From the NCBI GenBank assembly GCA_019118765.1, contig DWYI01000054.1, positions 1 through 38,498 on the forward strand: a DNA stretch of 38,498 bases, read 5' to 3'. The stretch comes from Candidatus Allofournierella merdavium (lineage in GTDB: Bacteria > Bacillota > Clostridia > Oscillospirales > Ruminococcaceae). Below are positions 31,100 to 38,378 of this stretch, in pieces. The notes below the pieces were generated by a model. That model saw only the letters and a program-made list of their open reading frames with translations. It was not told where the DNA came from and searched no databases. Each line of letters starts with the position of its first letter. Position 1 is the first letter of the stretch. A program made the translations under genes and the position numbers.

Positions 31100-31996
31100 T
31101 TAGCCCTTCAGGCCGCCCAGGGTCATGCCCTGGGTGAGCTTCTTCTGCACGCACATATACAGGATCAGCGTGGGGATCATGACCAGCACCAGGCCGGCGT
31201 ACATCTGGCCATACTCCGCTTTCGCGTTCTGAGCCTTCATCAGGTTCAGCAGGCCCACGGGCAGCGTGCGCGCGCCGTTGGGATCGGTGAGCATGGTCAT
31301 GGAGATGATGTACTCGTTCCAGTAGGCCAAAAACTCGAACAGGATGACCGTGATGATGCTCGGCTTTGCCATGGGCAGGATGATGCGCACCATGGTGGTG
31401 AAATAGCCCGCGCCGTCCACATAGGCGGCTTCCTCATAGTCTTTGGGCAGGGTAGCCAGATAGCTGCTCAGCAGATAGATGGTGAAGGGCAGCGTGGTGG
31501 AAGCCAGGACCAACGACACCACAAAGGGATTGTTCAAAAAGAAGGATTTGCCGAAGGTCGCGTTCAGCCACCGGTCGCCGGCAACGAACATCAGGAAGAT
31601 GGGGACCACGATGTAGTTCACGTTGATGAACAGGCCGCCCATGAAGCCGCTGCGGATGGCCTTGCGGCCCACGAAATTGTAGCGGCTCAGCACGTAGGCC
31701 GCCGGCAGGGCGACCAGCAGCAGGATGGCCAGCGACATGGCGGTGATGAACACCGACGTCATGAAATACTCGCCCATCCGCGCCTTGGTCCAGGCGTCCA
31801 CAAAGTTTTGCAGGTAGATGCCCTGGGGCAGGCTGAAGGGGTTGCCGTAAAATTCGCTGTTCTGCTTGACAGACGCCATGAATACCCACGCCACGGGAAC
31901 GATGATGGTGATTGCCAGCGCGATCAGCACGATATAGATCACAGCCTTGACGAGCGCTTCGCCCGTCTGGCCGGCCGCTTTTTTGTTTGTGTTCAT
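31100..31996 (-). CDS. Sugar ABC transporter permease (MalG/UgpE type)
   Basis: A 298-aa inner-membrane permease with six predicted helices. The EAA loop that docks the ATPase is EEAAYVDGAGYFTTMVRIIL followed by PMAKP. The N-terminal VYIVLIALAITIIVPVAWVF helix and a C-terminal LTQGMTLGGLKG tail are typical of CUT1 permeases. It pairs with the permease 23 bases upstream and with the binding protein. No ATPase gene is present; in Firmicutes a shared MsmK-type ATPase encoded elsewhere often serves such systems. Confidence 0.93.
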   Translation of the reverse strand: MNTNKKAAGQTGEALVKAVIYIVLIALAITIIVPVAWVFMASVKQNSEFYGNPFSLPQGIYLQNFVDAWTKARMGEYFMTSVFITAMSLAILLLVALPAAYVLSRYNFVGRKAIRSGFMGGLFINVNYIVVPIFLMFVAGDRWLNATFGKSFFLNNPFVVSLVLASTTLPFTIYLLSSYLATLPKDYEEAAYVDGAGYFTTMVRIILPMAKPSIITVILFEFLAYWNEYIISMTMLTDPNGARTLPVGLLNLMKAQNAKAEYGQMYAGLVLVMIPTLILYMCVQKKLTQGMTLGGLKG

Positions 31997-32019
31997 TCGC
32001 CCACACGCTTCCTTTCTGA

Positions 32020-32910
32020 TCAGAACTCCAGAGGCTCACGTTCCGTCACCTTGTTCACGATGGCAGCCAGCGCGAAGGAGAAGGTGAACACCACAACGCC
32101 GATGGCCATGCCGTAGCCATAGGTGGAGTTGGTATAAGCCTGCTTGTACATATAGCTCAGGAAGACCTCGGTGGCGCCGTCCGGGCCGCCGTTGGTCATG
32201 GCCTTCACGAACAGGAAACTCATGTTGATGTTCGAGATGATGAAGAAGGTCAGGGTGGTGCGGATGTTGGTCCAGATCAGGGGCAGGGTGATGCTGAAGA
32301 ACTGTTTGATCCGGGAGGCGCCCTCCAGGTTCGCGCTCTCGTACAGGCTTTCGGAGATGGAGGACATACTGGCCATATACATGACCATGTAGTAGCCGAT
32401 GGCCTGCCACACCATCGCGATGGCCAGGCTGTAGATCACGATCTTTTGGTCGCCCATCCAGTAGATCGGCTCCTTGTCGCCGCGGAAGATGCTCAGGATG
32501 CTGTTCAGCAGGCCGTTGTTGGCATCGTAGATGGCGCTGAAGATGGCGCTGATGACGACCACCGACAGGATGTTGGGCACATAGAAGACGATGCGGAAGA
32601 AATTCTGCCCTTTGAGTTTTTCGCGGGTCAGGATCGCGGCGAACGTGAGCGCGAAGATGATGGTGACAGCAGTGACCAGCACGATCAGCAGGATGCTGTT
32701 GCGGCACGAGCGCAGAAAGTTTTCATCCTGGAACAGGGTGACGAAGTTGTCAAAGCCGACAAATTCCTGATTGGGGGAATAGCCGCCCCAGCGGAACAGC
32801 GACATACGAAACACATTGAATGTGGGGATCACCAGAAAAATGAATGCCAATATTGTGGCCGGCGCCACGCAGGCCACGATAAACCAGCTGCGTGCTTTGT
32901 TCTTTTGCAT
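32020..32910 (-). CDS. Sugar ABC transporter permease (MalF/UgpA type)
   Basis: A 296-aa CUT1 permease, the partner of the MalG-type protein. The start MQKNKARSWFIVACVAPA at 32910 has AAAGGAGAA eight bases upstream; a frame running on to 32946 has no ribosome site. A periplasmic-side WGGYSPNQEFVGFDNFVTLF loop, the ESANLEGASRIKQFFSITLP EAA loop and the TNGGPDGATEVFLSYMYKQA segment are standard. It lies about 150 bases after the binding-protein stop, separated by two hairpins, a common way to make binding protein in excess. Confidence 0.93.
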   Translation of the reverse strand: MQKNKARSWFIVACVAPATILAFIFLVIPTFNVFRMSLFRWGGYSPNQEFVGFDNFVTLFQDENFLRSCRNSILLIVLVTAVTIIFALTFAAILTREKLKGQNFFRIVFYVPNILSVVVISAIFSAIYDANNGLLNSILSIFRGDKEPIYWMGDQKIVIYSLAIAMVWQAIGYYMVMYMASMSSISESLYESANLEGASRIKQFFSITLPLIWTNIRTTLTFFIISNINMSFLFVKAMTNGGPDGATEVFLSYMYKQAYTNSTYGYGMAIGVVVFTFSFALAAIVNKVTEREPLEF

Positions 32911-32934
32911 TGTGCCTTCTCCTTTCACCCAAAA

Positions 32935-32972
32935 GGCGGTGAACAAAAGGGTTCATCCTTCTGTTCACCGCC
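32935..32972 (-). terminator. Attenuator-like hairpin between binding protein and permease genes
   Basis: GGCGGTGAACA/TGTTCACCGCC, 11-bp perfect stem, followed by TTTTGGG on the minus strand. Probably partial termination or 3'-end protection. Confidence 0.6.
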
Positions 32973-32994
32973 CGGTTTACCAGAGTACCTACGC

Positions 32995-33019
32995 GGTAAA
33001 CACCTTATCGGTGTTTGCC
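32995..33019 (-). repeat. Second hairpin after the binding-protein gene
   Basis: GGTAAACACC/GGTGTTTGCC, ten positions including one G-U pair, five-base loop. It is the first structure after the binding-protein stop and may protect that mRNA end. Confidence 0.6.
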
Positions 33020-33062
33020 ATATTATGAATCAGCTTTTCCGTGTTGTTCGCACAGACAGCGA

Positions 33063-34436
33063 TCACTCCATGGCGGCCGCCATGGTCTTGCAGGCATCCT
33101 GCATATCGGCCTGCCACTGGTCAACGGTCTTGGTGCCGTTCACAACACTGTCCATGGTGAAGCAGAAGATCTGTTTGAAGTTCATGCCTTCAACAGGCTT
33201 GGTGGTCGCGAAGGTGCCGATGGCAGCCTTGGCGCCGTTGTCGTACACGCTGTAGTAGACCTTGTTGTCGTCGCTCAGCTTGTCGGTCATGCCAACGATG
33301 GGCTGCACCGCGCCGGCCTCGGCGAAGATGGCAGCGGCCTCATCGCTGTACAGGTAGCTGATGAACACCTTGGCCAGGTCCTGATTCTGAGAACCGGCGG
33401 GCACCCAGCACTGCTCGAAGAAGGTGTAGCTGTAACGGTCGCCGCCCTGCTCCATGGCGGGCAGAGCCATGAAGCCCCACTCGAAGCCGTCAGCGCGGGG
33501 AGCATCGGCCATCTCGCCGATCACCCAGTTGCCGTTGGGCATGAACAGCGCCTTGTTGTCCAGCACCAGCTGCTGGTTCTTGAGGAAGTTGTCGGCGTTG
33601 CCGTTGGAGGGAGTGGACTTCTCGGTGTTGGCGGCCAGTTTGCCCAGCACATCATACATCTGGCCGATCTCTTCGCTGGCCCAGGTGGCCTCGTCATAGC
33701 GCAGAGCGCTGTTGAAGAACTCCTGGCCGCCCACCTCGGGGATCATGGCGTAGATGAAGGCGTCCAGATAGCCGGCGGTGGGGTAAGTAAACAGGGGGAT
33801 GTCGGTCTGGTCAGCCAGAGCGAAGAACTCGTCCCAGGTGGTCGGCAGGGTCAGGGTGCCGCCGCCCTCGGTGAAGTTCGCCTTGTTGTAGAACAGGCCG
33901 CAGGGGCTGTAGAACATGGGCATCATGTAGACCTTGTCGTCGTTGTAGGGGTTGGTGGTCAGGTTGCCGGTGAAGCCGGGGATGATCTTCTCGCCCACGG
34001 TGACTTCCTCGCCCAGCACCTGCATACTCAGAACGTCGGTCAGGTCGGCCAGGGCGTTCTCCTTCAGCATGGTCTCGGGCAGGGCCTTCTCACGGCCGGT
34101 GGCCAGATGGATCACGTCGTAGAAGTTGCCGGCCTTCATCTGGGGGTCGATCACGTCCTCCAGGTTCTTGTCGGTGGTCAGCTCCACGGTGGCGCCGGTC
34201 TTCGCCTCGAACGCGTCCGCGACCTTCTGCCACATCTCAGAACCGTAGGCGGTTTCGATGGCGGCGACCTTCAGGGTCTGCCCGGCGTAATCGCCCTGGG
34301 CCCCCTCGGACGCGGCGGACGCCGCGCCGCTGGTGGAAGCCGGGGTGGAAGCCGGGGTGGAAGTGGTGCCGCCGCAAGCGGTGAGCAGGGACGCAGCCAT
34401 CGCGACCGCCAGCAGCATACTGAGTGCCTTTTTCAT
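33063..34436 (-). CDS. Sugar-binding lipoprotein of the ABC transporter
   Basis: A 457-aa extracellular solute-binding protein (family 1, CUT1 type). The signal MKKALSMLLAVAMAASLLTAC has lipobox Cys21 and is followed by a Thr/Ser/Ala linker with a TPAS repeat. Features of the two-lobe fold are clear: LKVAAIETAYGSEMWQKVAD, FYDVIHLATGREKALPE, a PMFYSPCGLFYNK hinge region and a C-terminal VVNGTKTVDQWQADMQ helix. Given the GH112 gene downstream, the ligand is inferred to be galacto-N-biose or lacto-N-biose or a derivative. Start 34436 is set by AGGAGG. It is the first gene of the operon, divergent from araC. Confidence 0.92.
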   Translation of the reverse strand: MKKALSMLLAVAMAASLLTACGGTTSTPASTPASTSGAASAASEGAQGDYAGQTLKVAAIETAYGSEMWQKVADAFEAKTGATVELTTDKNLEDVIDPQMKAGNFYDVIHLATGREKALPETMLKENALADLTDVLSMQVLGEEVTVGEKIIPGFTGNLTTNPYNDDKVYMMPMFYSPCGLFYNKANFTEGGGTLTLPTTWDEFFALADQTDIPLFTYPTAGYLDAFIYAMIPEVGGQEFFNSALRYDEATWASEEIGQMYDVLGKLAANTEKSTPSNGNADNFLKNQQLVLDNKALFMPNGNWVIGEMADAPRADGFEWGFMALPAMEQGGDRYSYTFFEQCWVPAGSQNQDLAKVFISYLYSDEAAAIFAEAGAVQPIVGMTDKLSDDNKVYYSVYDNGAKAAIGTFATTKPVEGMNFKQIFCFTMDSVVNGTKTVDQWQADMQDACKTMAAAME

Positions 34437-34532
34437 AATGTACCTCCTGTTTTGTGAATCCATAACGCGGGGATGAAGCCCCGGGCGCCGAAGCGCCCGC
34501 CGTTCTCGTTCCCCCCGCGTCTCCTTGATTTC

Positions 34533-34560
34533 AGTATACGATTTCCCATCGATATTGCAA
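34533..34560 (-). promoter_or_regulatory. Promoter of the sugar-uptake operon
   Basis: TTGCAA (34560-34555), 16-bp spacer, TATACT (34538-34533). The imperfect -35 and short spacer fit an activator-dependent promoter. The leader is about 90 bases and holds GGGCGC/GCGCCC and GGGGCTTCATCCCC stems. Confidence 0.68.
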
Positions 34561-34593
34561 GTCTTTTCTTGCTCTAACTTTTATAGAACTTGC
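34557..34593. promoter_or_regulatory. Candidate AraC-type half-sites upstream of the operon promoter
   Basis: On the minus strand GCAAG occurs at 34593-34589 and 34572-34568, exactly 21 bp (two helical turns) apart, and its inverse CTTGC at 34561-34557 abuts the -35. Direct half-sites on one face of the helix next to a weak -35 are typical for AraC-family activators. Confidence 0.5.
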
Positions 34594-34809
34594 CTTTCTG
34601 TTCAAAGTACCCATTAAATTTGCATTTTAAACAAGATTTTTGTATCGAACATCCACAAAGAACTTTGTTATCATTCCGTAACCTTTTCCGTTCGGGGAAG
34701 ACGCTCTTTTCTGTTTCACTATCTTGTTCTTATCAATGGTTCGGATATATACTATTTTGCGGTCCGCGCGTTTTTCTGCCCGCTGTTTCCTTTTTTGCGC
34801 GGCTACCGA

Positions 34810-34838
34810 TTTACATTTTTTCCAAAAAGTTTTATAAT
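34810..34838 (+). promoter_or_regulatory. araC-family regulator promoter
   Basis: TTTACA (34810-34815), 17-bp spacer, TATAAT (34833-34838). The leader is about 138 bases. The spacer from 34437 to 34982 is strikingly AT-rich for this genome between 34540 and 34880 and otherwise holds only the operon promoter, the half-sites and this promoter. Confidence 0.72.
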
Positions 34839-34982
34839 GAGATCAAAGTTTCGATTGTATTTTGCTTTTTGCTTTATGTATTTTGACAGCCCTGCGCCCT
34901 TTCCAGTCCCTTTGGCCGCCCGTCTTTCCAAAGGCAGCGTCCCGCGTCTGCCCTGCCGCACATTTCTTTCGGAGGTCGCATC

Positions 34983-35852
34983 ATGAGTTCCAATCGCTAC
35001 GACGTCACCACAGGTTCATCCGGCCATCTCTCCGCCCTGCTCGAAAACGCAAAGCTGCTGTACGTGACGGATGCCCAGTTCAGCGAGGACTGGCACAGCG
35101 TGATGCACAGCCACCCCAATCTGGAACTGTTTTACTGTGTGCGGGGCATCGGCGAGCTGCGCATGAAGGATCGGGTGCTGCCGGTGGGCAGCGACGATAT
35201 GATCATCGTAAACCCGAATGTGGAGCACACCGAGTCCAGCATCCCCAGCAACCCCCTGGAATACATCGCGCTGGGCATCAGCGGGGTGGACCTGATCTTC
35301 GACCCCCAGGGCCAGCACTGCTCGGTGCTGAACTACCGGGAATCCCGTTCGGAGATCGTGGCGCTGCTGCGGATGCTGATCTCGGAGGCCTCCAGGCAGC
35401 CAAACGGGTGGGACAACGTCTGCCAGCACCTTCTGGTGGTGCTGCTGTCCCTCCTGCTGCGCCACACCCACTTCACGCTGAACATCGAGCAGGGGCTGCA
35501 CACCAACAAGGAATGCGCCGCCGCGCGCCGCTACATCGACGAGCATTTTGCCGAGCCCATCGACCTGGACATACTGGCCAACATCACCCATGTGAACAAA
35601 TACTATCTGGCCCATGCCTTCAAGCGGGAGTACGGCATCTCCCCCATCAACTATCTGATCGAGCGGCGGATCCGGGAGAGCAAATACCTGCTGGAGCACA
35701 CCGATTACGCGCTTTCGCAGATCGCGCATTTTCTGGGCATCTCCTCCTCCAGCTATTTCTCCCAGAGCTTCCGGCGCTCCACCGGGCAAAGCCCCACCGA
35801 GTACCGCAAGCAGGTCCGCGAGGCCGCTTCCCAAGGGTCCGCCCGCGCGTGA
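34983..35852 (+). CDS. AraC-family transcriptional regulator with cupin sensor
   Basis: A 289-aa regulator. Residues about 40-140 are a cupin-like ligand domain (MHSHPNLELFYCVRGIGEL, DDMIIVNPNVEHTE). The C-terminal hundred residues hold two helix-turn-helix motifs: DLDILANITHVNKYYLAHAFKREYG and, after the linker RRIRESKYLLEHTDY, LSQIAHFLGISSSSYFSQSF, closing with GQSPTEYRKQ. It is divergent from the sugar-uptake operon across a 546-bp spacer, so it is the likely local activator, with the imported disaccharide or a product as effector. ATG 34983 has TCGGAGGTCG at the right distance. A strong hairpin follows. Confidence 0.92.
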   Translation: MSSNRYDVTTGSSGHLSALLENAKLLYVTDAQFSEDWHSVMHSHPNLELFYCVRGIGELRMKDRVLPVGSDDMIIVNPNVEHTESSIPSNPLEYIALGISGVDLIFDPQGQHCSVLNYRESRSEIVALLRMLISEASRQPNGWDNVCQHLLVVLLSLLLRHTHFTLNIEQGLHTNKECAAARRYIDEHFAEPIDLDILANITHVNKYYLAHAFKREYGISPINYLIERRIRESKYLLEHTDYALSQIAHFLGISSSSYFSQSFRRSTGQSPTEYRKQVREAASQGSARA

Positions 35853-35900
35853 GCGGGCGGCAGGCCACCCTGCCCGGAAACGGGCGGGGCGCTCCCCGCG

Positions 35901-35951
35901 GCAAACAGGCAGGAGCCGCCTCCCATCGGGAGGCGGCTCCTGCCTGTTTGC
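35901..35951. terminator. 24-bp perfect stem between convergent araC and GGDEF genes
   Basis: Arms 35901-35924 and 35928-35951 are exact complements (GCAAACAGGCAGGAGC... and ...GCTCCTGCCTGTTTGC) with ATC between. The outer A/T-rich pairs supply short T-runs on each strand. It probably serves both genes. Confidence 0.75.
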
Positions 35952-35971
35952 TCTCTTCTCTGCGTCGGCGC

Positions 35972-37903
35972 TCATCGCGCGTCCCGCCGGTCAGACGCCC
36001 GGTAGAAGGCCCGTTTCTCGTCGTACATGGCCCCTTCCGCCCGCGCGATCAGTTCGTCCATATCCTGCTCGCAGTCCTGCCAGCAGGCGCTGCCGATCGA
36101 AATGTGGTAGCCCTCCGTCTCCACCAGTTCGCGGAGATTGTCCAGCTTTTCCGCCACGATGTCGGAGCCGTCCCACAGGGAAAAGGCCACGAACTCGTCC
36201 CCGCCAATCCGGTAGGTGTGCTCCGTGCCGAAAACGTAACAGATGCTGTTTGCCACAAAGCGCAGCATGGTGTCCCCCGCTTTATGGCCGCGCTGGTTGT
36301 TCAGCTCATGCAGCCCGTTCACGTCGATGTAGATGCAGTGGAAGGCGTCGCCGGCCACGCTTTTGTATTCAGGCAGGGCGGCCTCGTAGCTGTTGCGGTT
36401 TTTCAAGCCGGTCAGCGCGTCCATGGTCCCCATGTCATGAATCAGCCGGTAGGATTCCATGTTGCACATCGCCATTATAAAGCTGTTGGCCACGCACTCC
36501 ACGTTCCGGTATACAGCGTCCCGGTCCCCTTGAAAATTCATCGCGCACAGGACGCCGTACAGCGTGCCCTGCGTATCCAGGGCCGGCGTGATCATCACGC
36601 TGCGCACCCGCCGGGAGCGCAGCTGTTCCAGTTCCCGAGGAGAAAGGCGGACGTCGCTTTTCCCGTCGCAGAGCATGACGCTGCGGTTTTGGAGCAGGCA
36701 CTGATACACCTGAGGGAAATCCTGCTTGATGTTGCTTCCCGCGTCGACGGGCACAAAGGCGGCGTCCTCCCGCCGCCACAGGGAGGTCCGGTATATCTGG
36801 CCGCTGTGCAGCGCCAGCAGGAATGCGCCCTCCGCCCTGACCTCCTCGGCCACCTTTTTCAGCGCCTCGACCATCAGGTCCGGATCCTGGTGGGCGCCGA
36901 AAAGGGTCTGCTGCACCTGGAACATAAAGGTGGTCTGCCGGATCTGGGCCTGCTTGAGCAGCAGGCGGCGCCGGTGCTGCCGGAGCGTGATGAACAGGCA
37001 GAAGGCGGTGATGACCGTCACGGCCACCCCCAGGAAGAGGATGATCTGGCTGATCCCGCTGGCCTCGGCAAAGGCCACGCTTTCCGGCACGATCAGCGCG
37101 ATGGACCAGTGGTTGATCCCGGTCGGCTGGTATCGGATATAGAGCGATTCGCCCGTGGCGCCGGAGGTGAAGACGATGTAGCCGGGCCGGCCGTTCCGCA
37201 GATCCTGCCGCATGGTTTCCACGGAGTAGCCCGGCCGCGTCTCGCCGAACTCCATGCCGTCGTCATACAGGTTGCCCGGCGTTTCGTGCCACACGTCCAT
37301 CAGAAGGTCGCCGGTGTCGCCGTCCACCAGGCAGATCTGCCCCCGTTCGTTGAAGGGCATATCCGCCTCAAAAAAAGACGGCAGCCGCTCCAGGTCCATC
37401 AGGCCGTAAAGGATGGCCGCCACCTGCCCGTCGCTCTGAATGGGCACCGCCTGGCAGAGGAACCACGCCCCGCTCCCCTCCACCCCCGGAAAACGGCCGG
37501 AGATCCAGGGCGCGCTGCGGGCAGTCTGCTCAAACGAGGGCAGGGCGGTGCGGTCCGGGAGCGCGCTTCCCCCGCAGACCAGACGCCCGTCCTGGAACTG
37601 GACGCAGAGCGCGTCGAACCGCTGGCTGCCGGAGATCGAATCCAGCTCGGCCCGGAGCGCCTCGGCGTCCTCGAGCCCCCCCTGGGTCAGCAGGCTTGCC
37701 GCCAGCTCCAGATTGCCCTCGTACAGCTCCAGATTGTACCGGAGGACCGCTGCGGCTTCGTCGGTGGCCTGCTCGATCTCATAATAGCACTCATCCATGG
37801 AGAACCGCCAGAGGATGCGGGCGGTGGACCAGAAACAGACGCCCAGGAGAAGGACCAGAAGGACAGGCCAGAGAATTTCCCGATAGGACTTTTTATCTTC
37901 CAT
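35972..37903 (-). CDS. Membrane diguanylate cyclase with extracytoplasmic sensor and GAF-like domain
   Basis: A 643-aa protein. Helix 1 (ILWPVLLVLLLGVCFW), about residues 10-27, and helix 2 (IILFLGVAVTVITAFCLFI), near 290-308, enclose an outside domain that looks like double Cache (WFLCQAVPIQSDGQVAAILYGLMDL, GQICLVDGDTGDLLM). A GAF-like region follows (MVEALKKVAEEVRAEGAFLL to TLYGVLCAMNFQGD). The last 165 residues are a GGDEF domain with DALTGLKNRNSYE, CIYIDVNGLHELNN and an intact GGDEF in YRIGGDEFVAF, so it should make cyclic di-GMP. The inhibitory RxxD site five residues before GGDEF is absent. Start 37903 is supported by GGAAG and a good promoter; the longer frame to 38296 is non-coding. 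It is monocistronic. A link to the glycan locus is only by position. Confidence 0.88.
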   Translation of the reverse strand: MEDKKSYREILWPVLLVLLLGVCFWSTARILWRFSMDECYYEIEQATDEAAAVLRYNLELYEGNLELAASLLTQGGLEDAEALRAELDSISGSQRFDALCVQFQDGRLVCGGSALPDRTALPSFEQTARSAPWISGRFPGVEGSGAWFLCQAVPIQSDGQVAAILYGLMDLERLPSFFEADMPFNERGQICLVDGDTGDLLMDVWHETPGNLYDDGMEFGETRPGYSVETMRQDLRNGRPGYIVFTSGATGESLYIRYQPTGINHWSIALIVPESVAFAEASGISQIILFLGVAVTVITAFCLFITLRQHRRRLLLKQAQIRQTTFMFQVQQTLFGAHQDPDLMVEALKKVAEEVRAEGAFLLALHSGQIYRTSLWRREDAAFVPVDAGSNIKQDFPQVYQCLLQNRSVMLCDGKSDVRLSPRELEQLRSRRVRSVMITPALDTQGTLYGVLCAMNFQGDRDAVYRNVECVANSFIMAMCNMESYRLIHDMGTMDALTGLKNRNSYEAALPEYKSVAGDAFHCIYIDVNGLHELNNQRGHKAGDTMLRFVANSICYVFGTEHTYRIGGDEFVAFSLWDGSDIVAEKLDNLRELVETEGYHISIGSACWQDCEQDMDELIARAEGAMYDEKRAFYRASDRRDAR

Positions 37904-37969
37904 ACAACGCTTCCATTCAAACCCATCGATGGTGTGTAACGGCGGGGCTCTTTCACGACCCACAATTTC

Positions 37970-37998
37970 ATTATAGCAACGAGGCGATGCAATTACAA
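37970..37998 (-). promoter_or_regulatory. Promoter of the GGDEF gene
   Basis: TTGTAA (37998-37993), 17-bp spacer, TATAAT (37975-37970). Confidence 0.75.
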
Positions 37999-37999
37999 T

Positions 38000-38276
38000 C
38001 GCCCGCCGGCGGCGGGAAGGCCTCTGCCGCCCGCGGAAGGCGTTCGCGCCTTCTCGCGCCGCCCGCTTTCTCCGGGGCGCTGTGCACAGCGCTCCCCCGG
38101 CGTGGGACCGCCGCCGGGCCGGGAGCGCAAAGCGGCGGCCTGTCGTTCCGGGGCCGGCGTCCGAATGCCCTCTCCGGCCGCCATTTTTGACCCGTAAGCC
38201 CTCATTTCGGGGCGGCCGTTCGCCATCCTCTATGCCGAAAGGGCATTGGCCGAACCGCGCAGCGCCGCTCAGACGG
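38000..38276. other. GC-rich non-coding spacer
   Basis: No convincing gene on either strand. It contains a 16-bp perfect palindrome GCGCTGTGCACAGCGC (38077-38092) and several short GC stems. Open frames crossing it have no ribosome sites and are Arg/Pro/Gly-rich, as expected by chance at this base composition. Confidence 0.6.
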
Positions 38277-38310
38277 AAAAACCCCGGAGACCGCACGGCC
38301 CCGGGGTTTT
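38277..38310. terminator. rpsI operon terminator
   Basis: AAAACCCCGG/CCGGGGTTTT with a 13-14 base loop and T5 on the minus strand, 18 bases after the S9 stop codon. Its presence shows that the DNA left of the S9 fragment is the native downstream side of rpsI. Confidence 0.85.
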
Positions 38311-38327
38311 CACCGTTTTGAAAAGGT

Positions 38328-38378
38328 TTAGCGCTTGGAGAACTGAGGCGCGCGACGGGCGGCCTTCAGGCCGTATTT
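38328..38378 (-). pseudogene. rpsI: 3'-end fragment of rpsI (ribosomal protein S9), last 16 codons plus stop
   Basis: The minus strand reads KYGLKAARRAPQFSKR and stop, the invariant C-terminal tail of bacterial S9, which reaches the ribosomal P site. The residues before it (EYQGKSSLRRL) are not those expected of S9 (a DPRMxERK-type run), and a TAG in the same frame at 38447-38445 closes it. No start codon or ribosome site serves the fragment. A terminator follows. It is best explained as the displaced 3' end left when an integrative element inserted into rpsI; the restored full gene would lie past the right edge. A misassembly is the alternative. Confidence 0.75.

Noticed and set aside
38077-38092. 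16-bp palindrome as an operator of the GGDEF gene
   Set aside because: It lies about 80 bases upstream of the -35 in DNA full of GC-rich self-complementary runs, and nothing else supports a regulator site.
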